A DNA stretch of 64,000 nt from Rhodocyclales bacterium (GCA_016214145.1 JACRPA010000006.1:310001-374000), one strand, 5' to 3'. Shown: positions 35,566 to 44,468, numbered from the stretch's first letter. Made by a program: numbers and translations. The notes: generated by a model from the sequence alone, not told the origin.

Positions 35566-35843
35566 TTGAAGGCGTTGCGCAGCAGATTGGCGAATTCGAT
35601 CACGTCGCGCTCGACGTCCAGAGGGGCGACATCGAACTCCTCGCGCAGGGAGGCGACAATGCCGGCGAGGTCGGTTTCGTGCTGCAGTCGCCGCAGTATG
35701 GCCAAACCTGACCCGTTCACGGTGAAGCTGTTGCCCGTCACCGGATCGAAAACGAAACCGCTGTCGCTCAGCGCGAGCCGCATCAACACGTCCGCCTTTG
35801 GCAGGTCGACCGACTGACCGTGCCCTGACTGATTCTTGTCCAT
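35562..35843 (-). CDS. PqqD-like small protein (peptide-binding RRE type)
   Basis: A 93-residue protein with the PqqD winged-helix pattern: VLMRLALSDSGFVFDPVTGNSFTVNGSGLAIL, then a helix with LQHETDLAGIVASLREEFDV and VERDVIEFANLLRNA. The V(Y)DP-x-T/G and LN/VN-x-S/G-x-x-I/L features are diagnostic. PqqD-type domains bind leader peptides of ribosomally made peptides or carry amino acids for partner enzymes. It is the first gene of a tightly coupled four-gene operon, with GGGAGGACTC before the ATG. No candidate precursor peptide was seen in the 144 bp before it. Confidence 0.85.
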   Translation of the reverse strand: MDKNQSGHGQSVDLPKADVLMRLALSDSGFVFDPVTGNSFTVNGSGLAILRRLQHETDLAGIVASLREEFDVAPLDVERDVIEFANLLRNAFK

Positions 35844-35987
35844 GAGTCCTCCCGATGAAGCTATTATGCGTGCAGACGGGAAACAACAGGCGCGGCACTT
35901 ACGCTCAACGGCAGAATGTTCGTCGATAACAAGATTAAATCCACGAATAAGCCTGCCCTATGCCCTCGCAGTGCCTTGGGCTGAACC

Positions 35988-38549
35988 ATGTCATCAATTC
36001 AAGCGTACGCAGGCGGCCGCTCGATCCGGACGCAGTTGAACCTGCTGGCCCTCGCCGCCGTCCTGCCCCTGTTCCTGGCTTTTACCTACGATATTTATCG
36101 CGAAGCCCAGTCCGTTTTTGAGCGGGCGCGCGGAGATGCGCAGCGATTGGCCAGGGTGTCGGCAGCTGATGCGCAGGGGTATTTCGCCAGGACGGAACAG
36201 AGGCTGGGCGATATTTCCCGCCGCGTTGAAGTCGGCAGCCTTGATCCGGCCCGCTGCAAGTCGTTGTTTGCCGACATCGAAACCATACACCGCGAGTATG
36301 CGGGGCTGGCCATGGTGGATCGGGATGGAAGGCTGGTATGCCTGGCCGGCGGCGAACCGGATCAGTCCATCGAAGGACTGACAGCGGCCCGCCCCTTGTT
36401 GGCGCTGGCCGAGGGACAGCCCAGGCTGCTTGTCGGCGCGCCGGTGAAGGGCGGTGCCGCCGGCCGATGGGTGCTTCCCCTGGCATACCCGGTGCGCGGC
36501 GGCGATGGGCGCGCCGCGGGCATGGTGATGGCCGCGGCGCAACTGGACCGTTTTCAGTCCCTGGTAGCCACCCTGAATCTTCCGGAGCAGCCGACGTCGT
36601 TCATTGTCAAGGGCGAAGGCCTGGTGGTTGTCAGTTCGCACGAACCCGACCGGCATGTCGGACAGAATCGGCGTGACGATGCGCTGACGCGGGCCATCGT
36701 CAAACAGCGCAGCGGCGTCCTGCGCGGGGCTTCCGTAGATGGCGTGGAGCGCATCTACGGTTTTCATCCAGTTGCCGGCACGGACTGGCTGGCCGTCATC
36801 GGCCTCGATGTCGCTCCCATCCGGGAAGCAGTGATCGCGAGCGCGATCAGGCATGGCGCCTACGGCTTGGGCGTGCTGGCGCTTGCCCTGATCTTGTCCT
36901 TCACGCTGGGACGACGCATTTCAGCGCCGATTACGGCGCTTGCCCGATCCGCCCATGCCTTTGGCGAGGGCCGGCGGGATGCGCGGGTGGCGGTGTCGGG
37001 CGCACGGGAAGTGGCCGAGGTTGCCGTCCAGCTGAACCGCATGTTCGGCATCCTGGCCGAGCGGGAACGCTCCCTGGTCGAGACGCAGGAAATGCTCGAC
37101 AGCCTGTTGGAGTCGATGGATCGCGTGTTGTGGTCCTTCGCGCCGGACATGAGCGCGGTGTTTTTTGCCAGCGAATCTTCGAAGAAACTCTTCGGCCACG
37201 AGGCGGCGGCGTTCCGGGCCAATCCCCGCCTGTGGCTGGAATTGGCGCATCCCGACGATCGCAAGCAGGCCGAAGCGATGATGGACCGGATTGCCCTCAG
37301 CGGCGCCGGCGTCATGGAGTACCGCATCGTTCGTCCGGATGGCGAAACGCGATGGATCGAGGTGCGCTGGCGCCATGCAGCCGAAGGCCTGGGCAAGCCG
37401 GCGCGGCTGGACGGCATTGTCACCGACATCACCGAGCGCAGGCAGGCGGAAGATGAGAATCGCCAGCTGCTGGCCATCGTGGAACAGAGCCTGAATGAAA
37501 TCTACGTTTTTGACGCCACCACGCTGCGCTATGAATACGCCAACAGCGGGGCCCTGCACAATCTGGGCTATTCCTTCCGCCATCTGCGATTGCTGACGCC
37601 GCTCGACCTGATGCCGCAATACACGGAAGGCGCCCTGCTCAGGCTGATCGAGCAACTGCTCAATCGGGAAAAGGCGCAGCAGGTGTTCGAAACGGCGCAT
37701 CGTCGTTCCGACGGCAGCGAGTACCCGGCGGAAGTGCACCTGCAAGCCGTGGAGCGGGAGGGGCGCTGGAAATGCCTGGCTGTCGTCATCGACATTTCCG
37801 AGCGCCAGCACGCACAGACGGAGATCATGAAGCTGGCCAGTTCTCTCGAGCGCCGCGTGGCCGAGCGAACCGCGGAGCTGGCCCGGACCAATGCGGAACT
37901 GGAATCCTTTGTCTATTCCATTTCCCACGACCTGCGCACGCCCTTGCGGGCCATCAACGGCTACGCCACCATCCTGGCCGAGGAACAGAAGGATCGCCTG
38001 GAAGCGGATTCGCTGGAAATGTTGAAGCGCATTGCGCGGGGCGCGGTACGGATGGGCGATCTGATCGATGACCTGCTGACATTTTCGCGCGTCGGCCGCA
38101 CCGGGCTGAATCGCATGCAGGTTGACGTGGAGGCGATGGCGCGTACCGTCGTCGAAGAACTGCATCACATGAATCCGCTGGCGCAGGTGGCGATACAGGC
38201 CTTGCCGATGACGATGGCGGATCCGGCCCTGTTGCGCCAGGTGATGCTCAATCTGATCGGCAATGCCCTCAAATTCACCTCCAGGCGCAGCGATGCCCGG
38301 GTCGAAGTCGGCATGATTCAGGAGGGTGGACTGCCGGTGTATTTCATCAGGGACAACGGCGCCGGCTTCGATCCGGGGCATGCCGGCAAGCTGTTCGGCG
38401 TTTTCCAGCGCCTGCATCAGGAATCGGAATTTCCCGGCACCGGGGTGGGATTGGCCATCGTCAAGCGCATTATCGAGCGCCATAACGGGCGCGTCTGGGC
38501 GGAGGCGGCGACGGGCAAGGGAGCAACATTCTATTTCACCCTGCCTTGA
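35988..38549 (+). CDS. Orphan PAS-containing membrane sensor histidine kinase
   Basis: An 853-residue inner-membrane kinase. A first membrane segment (LNLLALAAVLPLFLAFTYDI, near residues 17-36) is followed by a periplasmic dCache-like sensor of about 250 residues, a second segment (GAYGLGVLALALILSFTLG), a HAMP domain and two PAS/PAC units (LLESMDRVLWSF and VEQSLNEIYVF). A coiled coil leads to HisKA with His647 (SISHDLRTPLRAING) and an ATPase domain (NLIGNALKFT, DNGAGFDPGHAGKLFG, GTGVGLAIVKRI). No response regulator lies nearby, so its partner and signal are unknown. It is divergent from the PqqD-like gene across 144 bp. Confidence 0.88.
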   Translation: MSSIQAYAGGRSIRTQLNLLALAAVLPLFLAFTYDIYREAQSVFERARGDAQRLARVSAADAQGYFARTEQRLGDISRRVEVGSLDPARCKSLFADIETIHREYAGLAMVDRDGRLVCLAGGEPDQSIEGLTAARPLLALAEGQPRLLVGAPVKGGAAGRWVLPLAYPVRGGDGRAAGMVMAAAQLDRFQSLVATLNLPEQPTSFIVKGEGLVVVSSHEPDRHVGQNRRDDALTRAIVKQRSGVLRGASVDGVERIYGFHPVAGTDWLAVIGLDVAPIREAVIASAIRHGAYGLGVLALALILSFTLGRRISAPITALARSAHAFGEGRRDARVAVSGAREVAEVAVQLNRMFGILAERERSLVETQEMLDSLLESMDRVLWSFAPDMSAVFFASESSKKLFGHEAAAFRANPRLWLELAHPDDRKQAEAMMDRIALSGAGVMEYRIVRPDGETRWIEVRWRHAAEGLGKPARLDGIVTDITERRQAEDENRQLLAIVEQSLNEIYVFDATTLRYEYANSGALHNLGYSFRHLRLLTPLDLMPQYTEGALLRLIEQLLNREKAQQVFETAHRRSDGSEYPAEVHLQAVEREGRWKCLAVVIDISERQHAQTEIMKLASSLERRVAERTAELARTNAELESFVYSISHDLRTPLRAINGYATILAEEQKDRLEADSLEMLKRIARGAVRMGDLIDDLLTFSRVGRTGLNRMQVDVEAMARTVVEELHHMNPLAQVAIQALPMTMADPALLRQVMLNLIGNALKFTSRRSDARVEVGMIQEGGLPVYFIRDNGAGFDPGHAGKLFGVFQRLHQESEFPGTGVGLAIVKRIIERHNGRVWAEAATGKGATFYFTLP

Positions 38550-38580
38550 AAGCGGGCCCGATGGCCTATAATTCACTTCC

Positions 38581-38958
38581 ATGAACCCGATCATCTCGGC
38601 GATTCTCAGCAGCATCATCGAACACATCATGGATGCGCCGCCGCCGTCCATGCCGCCGCCGTCCGCCCCGCCCGGGATTGTGCGACCGGCCCTGCAGAAC
38701 GGCCCGCTGGCGACGATGAATCCGCCCAGCAACGGCTATGCCCAATTCGGCGACAAGACGCTGCACTTGGCGGCCAGCCTGCAGATACGCGACACGCAGA
38801 ACCGCATCGTCATGTCAGGCACCCTGCAGCAGCCGATTCCCGTCCTCTACAAGCTCGACGAGTACGGCTCGGTCCAGCGCGTCTGGGTGCTGACGCCCGA
38901 GGAGGCGGAAGTCGCCGAGCAGCTCATCAGACAGAAATCCGCCGCGCAGAAGCAGTAG
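38581..38958 (+). CDS. Small conserved-looking protein upstream of miaB, unknown function
   Basis: A 125-residue protein. It starts with a short amphipathic helix ([18 protein letters not shown]), then a Pro-rich stretch ([14 protein letters not shown]), then a more structured C-terminal part with [20 protein letters not shown] and [20 protein letters not shown]. There is no signal peptide and no recognised domain. It lies 31 bp after the sensor kinase and 26 bp before miaB, in the same direction. Codon use and the well-formed alpha/beta C-terminus support a real gene; its function is unknown. Confidence 0.6.
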   Translation: MNPIISAILSSIIEHIMDAPPPSMPPPSAPPGIVRPALQNGPLATMNPPSNGYAQFGDKTLHLAASLQIRDTQNRIVMSGTLQQPIPVLYKLDEYGSVQRVWVLTPEEAEVAEQLIRQKSAAQKQ

Positions 38959-38984
38959 TACCCTTGACCCAGAAGCGGGCACTA

Positions 38985-40331
38985 GTGGCCAAAAAGCTCT
39001 ACATCAAGACCTTCGGCTGCCAGATGAACGAGTACGACTCGGACCGCATGGCCGACGCGCTCGCCGCCAGCGAAGGGATCGAGAAGACCGACTCCCCCGA
39101 AGACGCCGACGTCATCCTTTTCAACACCTGCTCGGTGCGCGAGAAGGCGCAGGAGAAGGTATTCCACGACCTCGGCCGCGTCCGGCTGCTCAAGCAGGCG
39201 AAACCCGATCTCGTCATCGGCGTCGGCGGCTGCGTGGCGAGCCAGGAAGGCGCCGCCATCGTTGCGCGCGCGCCCTACGTGGACATCGTCTTCGGCCCGC
39301 AAACCCTGCATCGCCTGCCGCAACTGATCCGCGCGCGGCGCGCCTCGGGCCGGCCGCAGGTGGATGTTTCCTTTCCCGAGATCGAGAAGTTCGACGCCCT
39401 GCCGCCGGCGCGGGTCGAGGGCGGCTCGGCCTTCGTCACGGTCATGGAGGGTTGCGGAAAATTCTGCAGCTTCTGCATTGTGCCTTACACGCGCGGCGAG
39501 GAAATCTCGCGGCCGCTCGACGACGTGCTGGCCGAGATCGCCGTACTGGCGGCGCAGGGCGTGCAGGAAGTGACCCTGCTTGGCCAGAACGTGAATGCCT
39601 ACCGCGGCCTGATGGCCGACGGCGAAGCGGCGGATTTCGCCTTCCTGCTCGATTGCGTGCATGACCTTCCCGGCATCGAGCGCATCCGCTACACCACCTC
39701 GCACCCGCGCGAGATGACGCCGCGGCTGATCGAGGCCTATGCCAGGCTGCCGAAGCTGGTCTCGCACCTGCACCTGCCGGTGCAGTCCGGTTCCGACCGC
39801 GTGCTGGCGGCGATGAAGCGCGGCTACACGGCGCTGGAATACAAGTCCATCGTGCGCCGGCTGCGCGCGGCGCGGCCGGACCTTTCCCTGTCCACGGATT
39901 TCATCGTCGGCTTCCCCGGCGAGACCGAGGCGGATTTCGAGGCGACCATGAAGCTGATCGACGAGGTCGGCTTCGACGCCTCCTTCAGCTTTCTCTACAG
40001 TCCGCGCCCCGGCACGCCGGCGGCGGAACTGGCCGACGACACGCCGCAGGACGTGAAGGCGCAGCGCCTGAAGCGGCTGCAGAAACGCATCGAGGAACAG
40101 GCGCAGGCCATCAGCGCGGCGATGGTCGGCACGGTGCAGCGCATTCTCGTCGAGGGCGCGGCGAAAAAGGATGCGGCCGAACTGGCCGGCCGCACGGACA
40201 ACAATCGCATCGTCAATTTCGCAGGCGCCGCCCGCGCCACCGAGCGCCTCGTCGGGCGCTTCGTCGACATCACCATCACCGCCGCGCTGCCGCATTCGCT
40301 GCGCGGCGAGATCGTCACGCGGGAATCGTGA
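38985..40331 (+). CDS. miaB: tRNA-2-methylthio-N6-dimethylallyladenosine synthase MiaB
   Basis: MiaB is a radical-SAM methylthiotransferase that modifies A37 of tRNAs reading UNN codons. The 448-residue protein has the N-terminal UPF0004 domain with cluster cysteines in [21 protein letters not shown] and [11 protein letters not shown], the radical-SAM motif [27 protein letters not shown] and the C-terminal TRAM domain ([20 protein letters not shown]). The GTG at 38985 gives [16 protein letters not shown], the usual start; a TTG at 38964 in the same frame adds seven residues and has no ribosome site. Its stop overlaps the phoH start. Confidence 0.95.
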   Translation: MAKKLYIKTFGCQMNEYDSDRMADALAASEGIEKTDSPEDADVILFNTCSVREKAQEKVFHDLGRVRLLKQAKPDLVIGVGGCVASQEGAAIVARAPYVDIVFGPQTLHRLPQLIRARRASGRPQVDVSFPEIEKFDALPPARVEGGSAFVTVMEGCGKFCSFCIVPYTRGEEISRPLDDVLAEIAVLAAQGVQEVTLLGQNVNAYRGLMADGEAADFAFLLDCVHDLPGIERIRYTTSHPREMTPRLIEAYARLPKLVSHLHLPVQSGSDRVLAAMKRGYTALEYKSIVRRLRAARPDLSLSTDFIVGFPGETEADFEATMKLIDEVGFDASFSFLYSPRPGTPAAELADDTPQDVKAQRLKRLQKRIEEQAQAISAAMVGTVQRILVEGAAKKDAAELAGRTDNNRIVNFAGAARATERLVGRFVDITITAALPHSLRGEIVTRES

Positions 40332-41293
40332 GGAGCAAGTCTATCGAAGTGGTGCTGTCGCCCGTGGACAACCAGCGCCTGGCCAACCTGTGCGGCGCGC
40401 TGGACGAGAACCTGCGCCAGATCGAGACCGCCTACGACGTCGCCATCGCCCGCCGCGGCGAGCGCTTCACGGTGCGCGGCCAGCCCGCCCAGTCGGCGCA
40501 GGCGGCGCAGGCCCTGCAGCACTTCTACGCGGCTGCCGCCGAACATCTTTCCGTCGACGCCATCCAGCTCGGCCTGGTGGAACTGGCCAATCGGGGACAG
40601 GCCGGACAGCCGGCTCCGGGCCTGCTCACGCGCAAGCCCGAACTGCACGGCCGCACGCCGCGACAGGTGCAGTACCTGCGGAAGATCCAGGAGCACGACA
40701 TCACCTTCGGCATCGGCCCGGCCGGCACCGGCAAGACCTATCTCGCCGTGGCTTCCGCGGTCGACGCCTTCGAGCGGGACCAGGTGAGCCGCATCGTGCT
40801 GACGCGCCCCGCTGTCGAGGCGGGCGAACGGCTGGGCTTCCTGCCAGGCGATCTGGCGCAGAAGGTCGACCCCTACCTGCGACCGCTCTACGACGCGCTC
40901 TACGACCTGATGGGATTCGACAAGGTGGCCAGGCTCTTCGAGCGCCAGGCCATCGAGATCGCGCCGCTCGCCTACATGCGCGGGCGCACGCTGAACCACG
41001 CCTTCATCATCCTCGACGAGGCGCAGAACACCACGCCGGAACAGATGAAGATGTTCCTCACGCGCATCGGCATCGGCGCCAAGGCGGTGGTCACCGGCGA
41101 CGTCACCCAGATCGACCTGGCGCGCGGCATGAAGAGCGGGCTGATCGAGGCCAGCCGCATCCTGCGCGAGGTGCGCGGCATCGCCTTCACCGAATTCCTC
41201 GCCGAGGACGTGGTGCGGCATCCACTGGTGGCGCGCATCGTCTCCGCCTATGAACAGCACGAAGCGAAGCGCGAAGGGCAGCGGAATTCGTAG
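40328..41293 (+). CDS. PhoH-family ATPase
   Basis: A 321-residue PhoH-like protein with Walker [16 protein letters not shown] in the middle, [21 protein letters not shown] (cited in part as [13 protein letters not shown]), [24 protein letters not shown] with Walker B, and [14 protein letters not shown]. PhoH2-type domains are ATP-dependent RNA-binding proteins; in this miaB-phoH-ybeY-corC-lnt order the protein (YbeZ) works with the ribonuclease YbeY. The start is GTG at 40328, overlapping miaB. The TAG stop at 41291-41293 is the TAG of the GTAGGTCG repeat that follows, so the repeat sets the C-terminus. Confidence 0.93.
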   Translation: MRSKSIEVVLSPVDNQRLANLCGALDENLRQIETAYDVAIARRGERFTVRGQPAQSAQAAQALQHFYAAAAEHLSVDAIQLGLVELANRGQAGQPAPGLLTRKPELHGRTPRQVQYLRKIQEHDITFGIGPAGTGKTYLAVASAVDAFERDQVSRIVLTRPAVEAGERLGFLPGDLAQKVDPYLRPLYDALYDLMGFDKVARLFERQAIEIAPLAYMRGRTLNHAFIILDEAQNTTPEQMKMFLTRIGIGAKAVVTGDVTQIDLARGMKSGLIEASRILREVRGIAFTEFLAEDVVRHPLVARIVSAYEQHEAKREGQRNS

Positions 41294-41370
41294 GTCGCCC
41301 TTCAGGGCGACAGCGGCGGCCGGCGTCCCACAGGGGCTTCCTTCGGTCGTCGGGCTAAAGCCCGACCTAC
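41290..41370. repeat. GTAGGTCG inverted repeat, family 2, copy B
   Basis: Ends GTAGGTCGCCC and GTCGGGCTAAAGCCCGACCTAC are inverted around a 25-40 bp spacer; each end carries its own small palindrome (CGCCCTTCAGGGCG and GTCGGGCTAAAGCCCGAC). It lies between phoH and ybeY, inside an operon, and is related to 22815-22868. Confidence 0.85.
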
Positions 41371-41378
41371 ACCTGACG

Positions 41379-41786
41379 GTGCAATACGCCGTTCGCGATG
41401 ATGCGCTGCCCCTGCGCGCCGAGGTGCGCCGCTGGGTGCGGGCGACCCGGCCTGGCGCGGCGGAACTGACCGTGCGCTTCGTCGATGCGGAGGAGGGACG
41501 GTCGCTCAATGCGCAGTATCGCGGCAAGGACTACGCCACCAATGTGCTGACGTTTCCCTATGCGCGCGAGCCCGTCCTGGCCGGCGACCTGGTGCTGTGC
41601 CTGCCCGTGGTGCTGCGCGAGGCGGCCGAGCAGGGCAAGACGGCCGCCGCCCATTTCGCCCATCTCGTCGTGCATGGTATGCTGCATTTGCAGGGATACG
41701 ACCACGAGACGGGCGCCGACGCCCGCATCATGGAGCAGATGGAACGCGAAATCCTGGCTCGGCTCGGCTACCCCGATCCCTACTGA
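41379..41786 (+). CDS. ybeY: Endoribonuclease YbeY
   Basis: YbeY is a metal-dependent endoribonuclease in rRNA maturation and ribosome quality control. The zinc motif H-x3-H-x5-H is seen as His99, His103 and His109 in [15 protein letters not shown], with the conserved [15 protein letters not shown] upstream. The in-frame options for the start are GTG at 41379 and ATG at 41250; the latter lies inside phoH and reads through the repeat. With GTG the product is 135 residues, short for the family and lacking a few N-terminal residues (homologues have LTVQYA). No ribosome site precedes it, so the repeat insertion has probably altered the start region. corC follows 3 bp later. Confidence 0.85.
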   Translation: MQYAVRDDALPLRAEVRRWVRATRPGAAELTVRFVDAEEGRSLNAQYRGKDYATNVLTFPYAREPVLAGDLVLCLPVVLREAAEQGKTAAAHFAHLVVHGMLHLQGYDHETGADARIMEQMEREILARLGYPDPY

Positions 41787-41789
41787 TTG

Positions 41790-42620
41790 ATGAAATCCCC
41801 CCCCCGTCACCCGTCGCTGCTTGAACGGCTCTCCGCGCTGCTGACGCGCGAGCCGGAGGACCGCGAGCAGCTCGTCGCCGTGCTGCACTCGGCCTTCGGG
41901 CGCAACCTGCTCGACGCCGACGCCCTGTCCATCATCGAGGGCGCGCTGGCCGTATCCGACATGCAGGTGCGCGACGTCATGGTGCCGCGCGCCCAGATGC
42001 AGGTGATCTCCATCGGCGACACCACCGCGGCCATGACGGCCAAGGCGATCGAGACGGCGCATTCGCGCTTTCCCGTCACCGGCGAGAACCGGGACGACGT
42101 CATCGGCATCCTCCTCGCCAAGGACCTGCTGCGCCTGCATGCCGGCGAGGATGTCGACGTGCGCGACATGCTGCGCCCGGCGATCTTCATACCCGATTCG
42201 AAGCGGCTCAACGTGCTGCTGCGGGAATTCCGCGCCTCGCGCAATCACATGGCGATCGTGGTCGACGAGTACGGCGGCGTCGCCGGCCTGGTGACCATCG
42301 AGGACGTGCTCGAACAGATCGTCGGCGACATCGAGGATGAATACGATTTCGACGAGGCGGCCGACAACATCCTGCTCGACCAGGCCGGCCATTATCGCGT
42401 CAAGGCCGCCACCGAGATCGCGGATTTCAACGCCGCCTTCGGCACGCGCTTCAGCGACGAGGAGTTCGACACCGTGGGCGGCATGGTGATCCATCACCTG
42501 GGCCGCCTGCCCAAGCGCGGCGAGATCGTGCAGATCGGCGACCTGCGCATCCAGGTGCTGCGCGCCGACAGCCGGCGGGTGCACACGCTGCTGGTGGATC
42601 GACCGCAAGCGGCTGCATGA
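41790..42620 (+). CDS. corC: CorC/YbeX-type CBS-domain protein
   Basis: A 276-residue soluble protein with two CBS domains (VRDVMVPRAQMQVISIGDT to VDVRDMLRPAIFIPDS, with VVDEYGGVAGLVTIEDVLEQIVG) and a C-terminal CorC_HlyC transporter-associated domain (RVKAATEIADFNAAFGTRF, EFDTVGGMVIHHLGRLP). It is associated with magnesium and cobalt handling, and in this operon (YbeX) with ribosome biology. The ATG at 41790 was chosen; a TTG at 41787 is also in frame. A run of nine C follows the third codon, a site prone to slippage. It overlaps lnt by 4 bp. Confidence 0.92.
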   Translation: MKSPPRHPSLLERLSALLTREPEDREQLVAVLHSAFGRNLLDADALSIIEGALAVSDMQVRDVMVPRAQMQVISIGDTTAAMTAKAIETAHSRFPVTGENRDDVIGILLAKDLLRLHAGEDVDVRDMLRPAIFIPDSKRLNVLLREFRASRNHMAIVVDEYGGVAGLVTIEDVLEQIVGDIEDEYDFDEAADNILLDQAGHYRVKAATEIADFNAAFGTRFSDEEFDTVGGMVIHHLGRLPKRGEIVQIGDLRIQVLRADSRRVHTLLVDRPQAAA

Positions 42621-44185
42621 GCCGCACGACGCTGCACGCGGTTGCGGCCTTCCTGCTCGGCGCGGCATCGGTTGCCGGCTTCGCGCCCTTACAGCTGTTT
42701 CCCCTGCCGCTTGTCGCGCTGGCGGTGCTCATCCGGTTCTGGCAGGGCGCCACGCCTCGCACGGCGGCGATGCAGGGCTTCGTCTTCGGTGCGGGCCTTT
42801 TCCTCACCGGCGTCTCCTGGGTGTACGTCAGCATGCACGTCTTCGGCGGCATGCCGTTGCTACTGGCCGGACTGGCGGCCTTCTTGTTCTGCTGCGTGCT
42901 GGCGCTGTTTCCGGCCCTGGCGGGCTTCGTTTTCGCCAGGCTGCGCCGCGATCGCATGTGGACCGATGCGCTGCTCGCCGCCGCCGCCTGGACCCTGGCG
43001 GAATGGTTGCGCGGCTGGGTGCTGAGCGGATTTCCCTGGCTGGCCCTCGGCTACGCCCAGACGCCGCCCAGTCCGCTCGCCGGCTATGCGCCGCTGCTCG
43101 GCGTGCATGGCGTCGGTTTCATGGCCACGCTGATCGCCGCATTGGCGGGACTGACTTTTAGTTCCGGCATAACGCCCGCTTCGCGGGCATTAGCCTCCTC
43201 TGAAACGACAGGGCGTTTTCATCGGCGCGAGCGCCGGCTGCCGTCAGCCGCCGCGATTGCGACCTTGCTGGCGGTCGGCGCGGGGCTGATGTCGATCGAA
43301 TGGACGCAGCCGGCCGGCAAGCCGCTGTCGGTGAGCCTGCTGCAGGGGAACATCGAGCAGAGCCTGAAATGGAAGCCGGAGCGCCTGCAGCAGTCCCTCG
43401 AGACCTATCTGCGCCTGGCCCGCGATCATCCGGCGCAGCTCATCGTGCTGCCGGAGACGGCCCTCCCGCTCATGCTCGACCAGCTGCCGCGCGATTACCT
43501 GAACGCGCTGGCCCGGCACGCAGCGGGACGGGACGGAGCCCTGCTGTTCGGCATCGCAGCGCAGGATGGACAGGGCCGTTTCTACAACAGCGCGGCGGGT
43601 TTCACCGCCGCCGGCGTGCAGACTTACAGCAAGAACCACCTGGTCCCCTTCGGCGAGTTCACGCCGCCGGCCTTCGCCTGGACGCTGGCGCTGCTGAAGA
43701 TTCCGATGTCGAATTTTTCGTCCGGCGGCGCCGACCAGCCGCCGCTGACCATTGCCGGCGAGAAGGTGGCGGTGAACATCTGCTACGAGGACGTCTTCGG
43801 CGAGGAGATCATCCGCGCGCTGCCCGAGGCGACGCTGCTGGTGAATCTCTCCAACACGGCCTGGTTCGGCGACTCGCTGGCCCAGCCGCAGCACCTGCAG
43901 ATCGCCCAGATGCGCGCCCTGGAAGCCGGGCGCTTCATGCTGCGCGCCACCAATACCGGCATGACGGCCATCGTCAGTCCGCGTGGGCGCGTCGAGCGCG
44001 TGCTGCCGCCCTTCGGCGAGGGCGCACTGGTTGGCGAGGTGAGCGGCTACACCGGCGCCACGCCCTATGTGCGCTGGGGCAATGCTGCCGTGCTGCTGCT
44101 GGTCGGGGCAGGATTGCTGGGACCCCTGCTGGGTTTGCGCCGCGGCCCTAGTAACCGAGGGAGTGGTTGCCGAGGTCGATGGTGA
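42617..44185 (+). CDS. lnt: Apolipoprotein N-acyltransferase, with a REP-like element in frame
   Basis: Lnt adds the third acyl chain to lipoproteins in the inner membrane. The 522-residue protein has N-terminal membrane segments and a nitrilase domain with the catalytic Glu280 (LPETALP), Lys339 (YSKNHLVPFGEF) and Cys389 (NICYEDVFGE). Residues about 179-200 (FSSGITPASRALASSETTG) are encoded by a copy of the family 1 palindromic repeat, between the membrane part and SMEWTQPAGKPL-type start of the catalytic domain; the frame is kept. Its last codons overlap the convergent gene at 44148. Confidence 0.93.
   Translation: MSRTTLHAVAAFLLGAASVAGFAPLQLFPLPLVALAVLIRFWQGATPRTAAMQGFVFGAGLFLTGVSWVYVSMHVFGGMPLLLAGLAAFLFCCVLALFPALAGFVFARLRRDRMWTDALLAAAAWTLAEWLRGWVLSGFPWLALGYAQTPPSPLAGYAPLLGVHGVGFMATLIAALAGLTFSSGITPASRALASSETTGRFHRRERRLPSAAAIATLLAVGAGLMSIEWTQPAGKPLSVSLLQGNIEQSLKWKPERLQQSLETYLRLARDHPAQLIVLPETALPLMLDQLPRDYLNALARHAAGRDGALLFGIAAQDGQGRFYNSAAGFTAAGVQTYSKNHLVPFGEFTPPAFAWTLALLKIPMSNFSSGGADQPPLTIAGEKVAVNICYEDVFGEEIIRALPEATLLVNLSNTAWFGDSLAQPQHLQIAQMRALEAGRFMLRATNTGMTAIVSPRGRVERVLPPFGEGALVGEVSGYTGATPYVRWGNAAVLLLVGAGLLGPLLGLRRGPSNRGSGCRGRW
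43150..43220 (-). repeat. REP-like palindromic repeat, family 1, copy C (inside lnt)
   Basis: Read on the minus strand it has GTTTCAG, AGGCTAATGCCCGC, loop GAA, GCGGGCGTTATGCC, GGAACTAAAAGTCAG, almost base for base the same as copies A and B. It lies entirely within lnt and is translated in frame on the plus strand. Confidence 0.9.
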
Positions 44186-44468
44186 GCACCGCACGGCCGA
44201 TGGCGGCTGCCGAGGCGCGAACGAAACTCATCACCCAGGGGGTCGGCTCGGCGTAGGCCGCATCCTTCTGCGTCTTGGCCAGGCAGAGAATCTTGTCGGC
44301 CAGCAGCAGCTTGCCGACGGGATTGGTGGGCACGCAGCCGGCCGCTTCGAATTCCTGGCCGAGCCATTCCTGCGCCTTGCGCGCATCCATGCCGGCAAGG
44401 TCGGCATCGTGCAACTCGAACTCGTACCGCTCGCCCTTGCCGGTGACAATCGTGACGTGACAGCCCAT
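44148..44468 (-). CDS. Small protein of unknown function, convergent with lnt
   Basis: A 106-residue soluble protein. It opens with a beta-type segment MGCHVTIVTGKGERYEFELHD and continues with two helices (DARKAQEWLGQEFEA, VGKLLLADKILCLAKTQKDAAY) and ends AVLTIDLGNHSLGY. It has no signal peptide or known motif. Three cysteines are present (Cys3, one near residue 45 and one near 62). Its 3' end overlaps lnt by 38 bp. Regular secondary structure and good coding composition argue it is real, but the function is unknown. Confidence 0.65.
   Translation of the reverse strand: MGCHVTIVTGKGERYEFELHDADLAGMDARKAQEWLGQEFEAAGCVPTNPVGKLLLADKILCLAKTQKDAAYAEPTPWVMSFVRASAAAIGRAVLTIDLGNHSLGY

Noticed and set aside
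35914-35982. A 22-codon plus-strand frame as a possible precursor peptide for the PqqD system
   Set aside because: It starts at an ATG without a ribosome site, runs toward the kinase gene rather than the operon, and has no leader/core features.
43150-43220. Family 1 repeat as an integron attC site
   Set aside because: It has GCATAAC-like and ATTAGCC-like ends, but these do not fit the RYYYAAC/GTTRRRY core, the hairpin is too short, and there is no integrase or cassette array.
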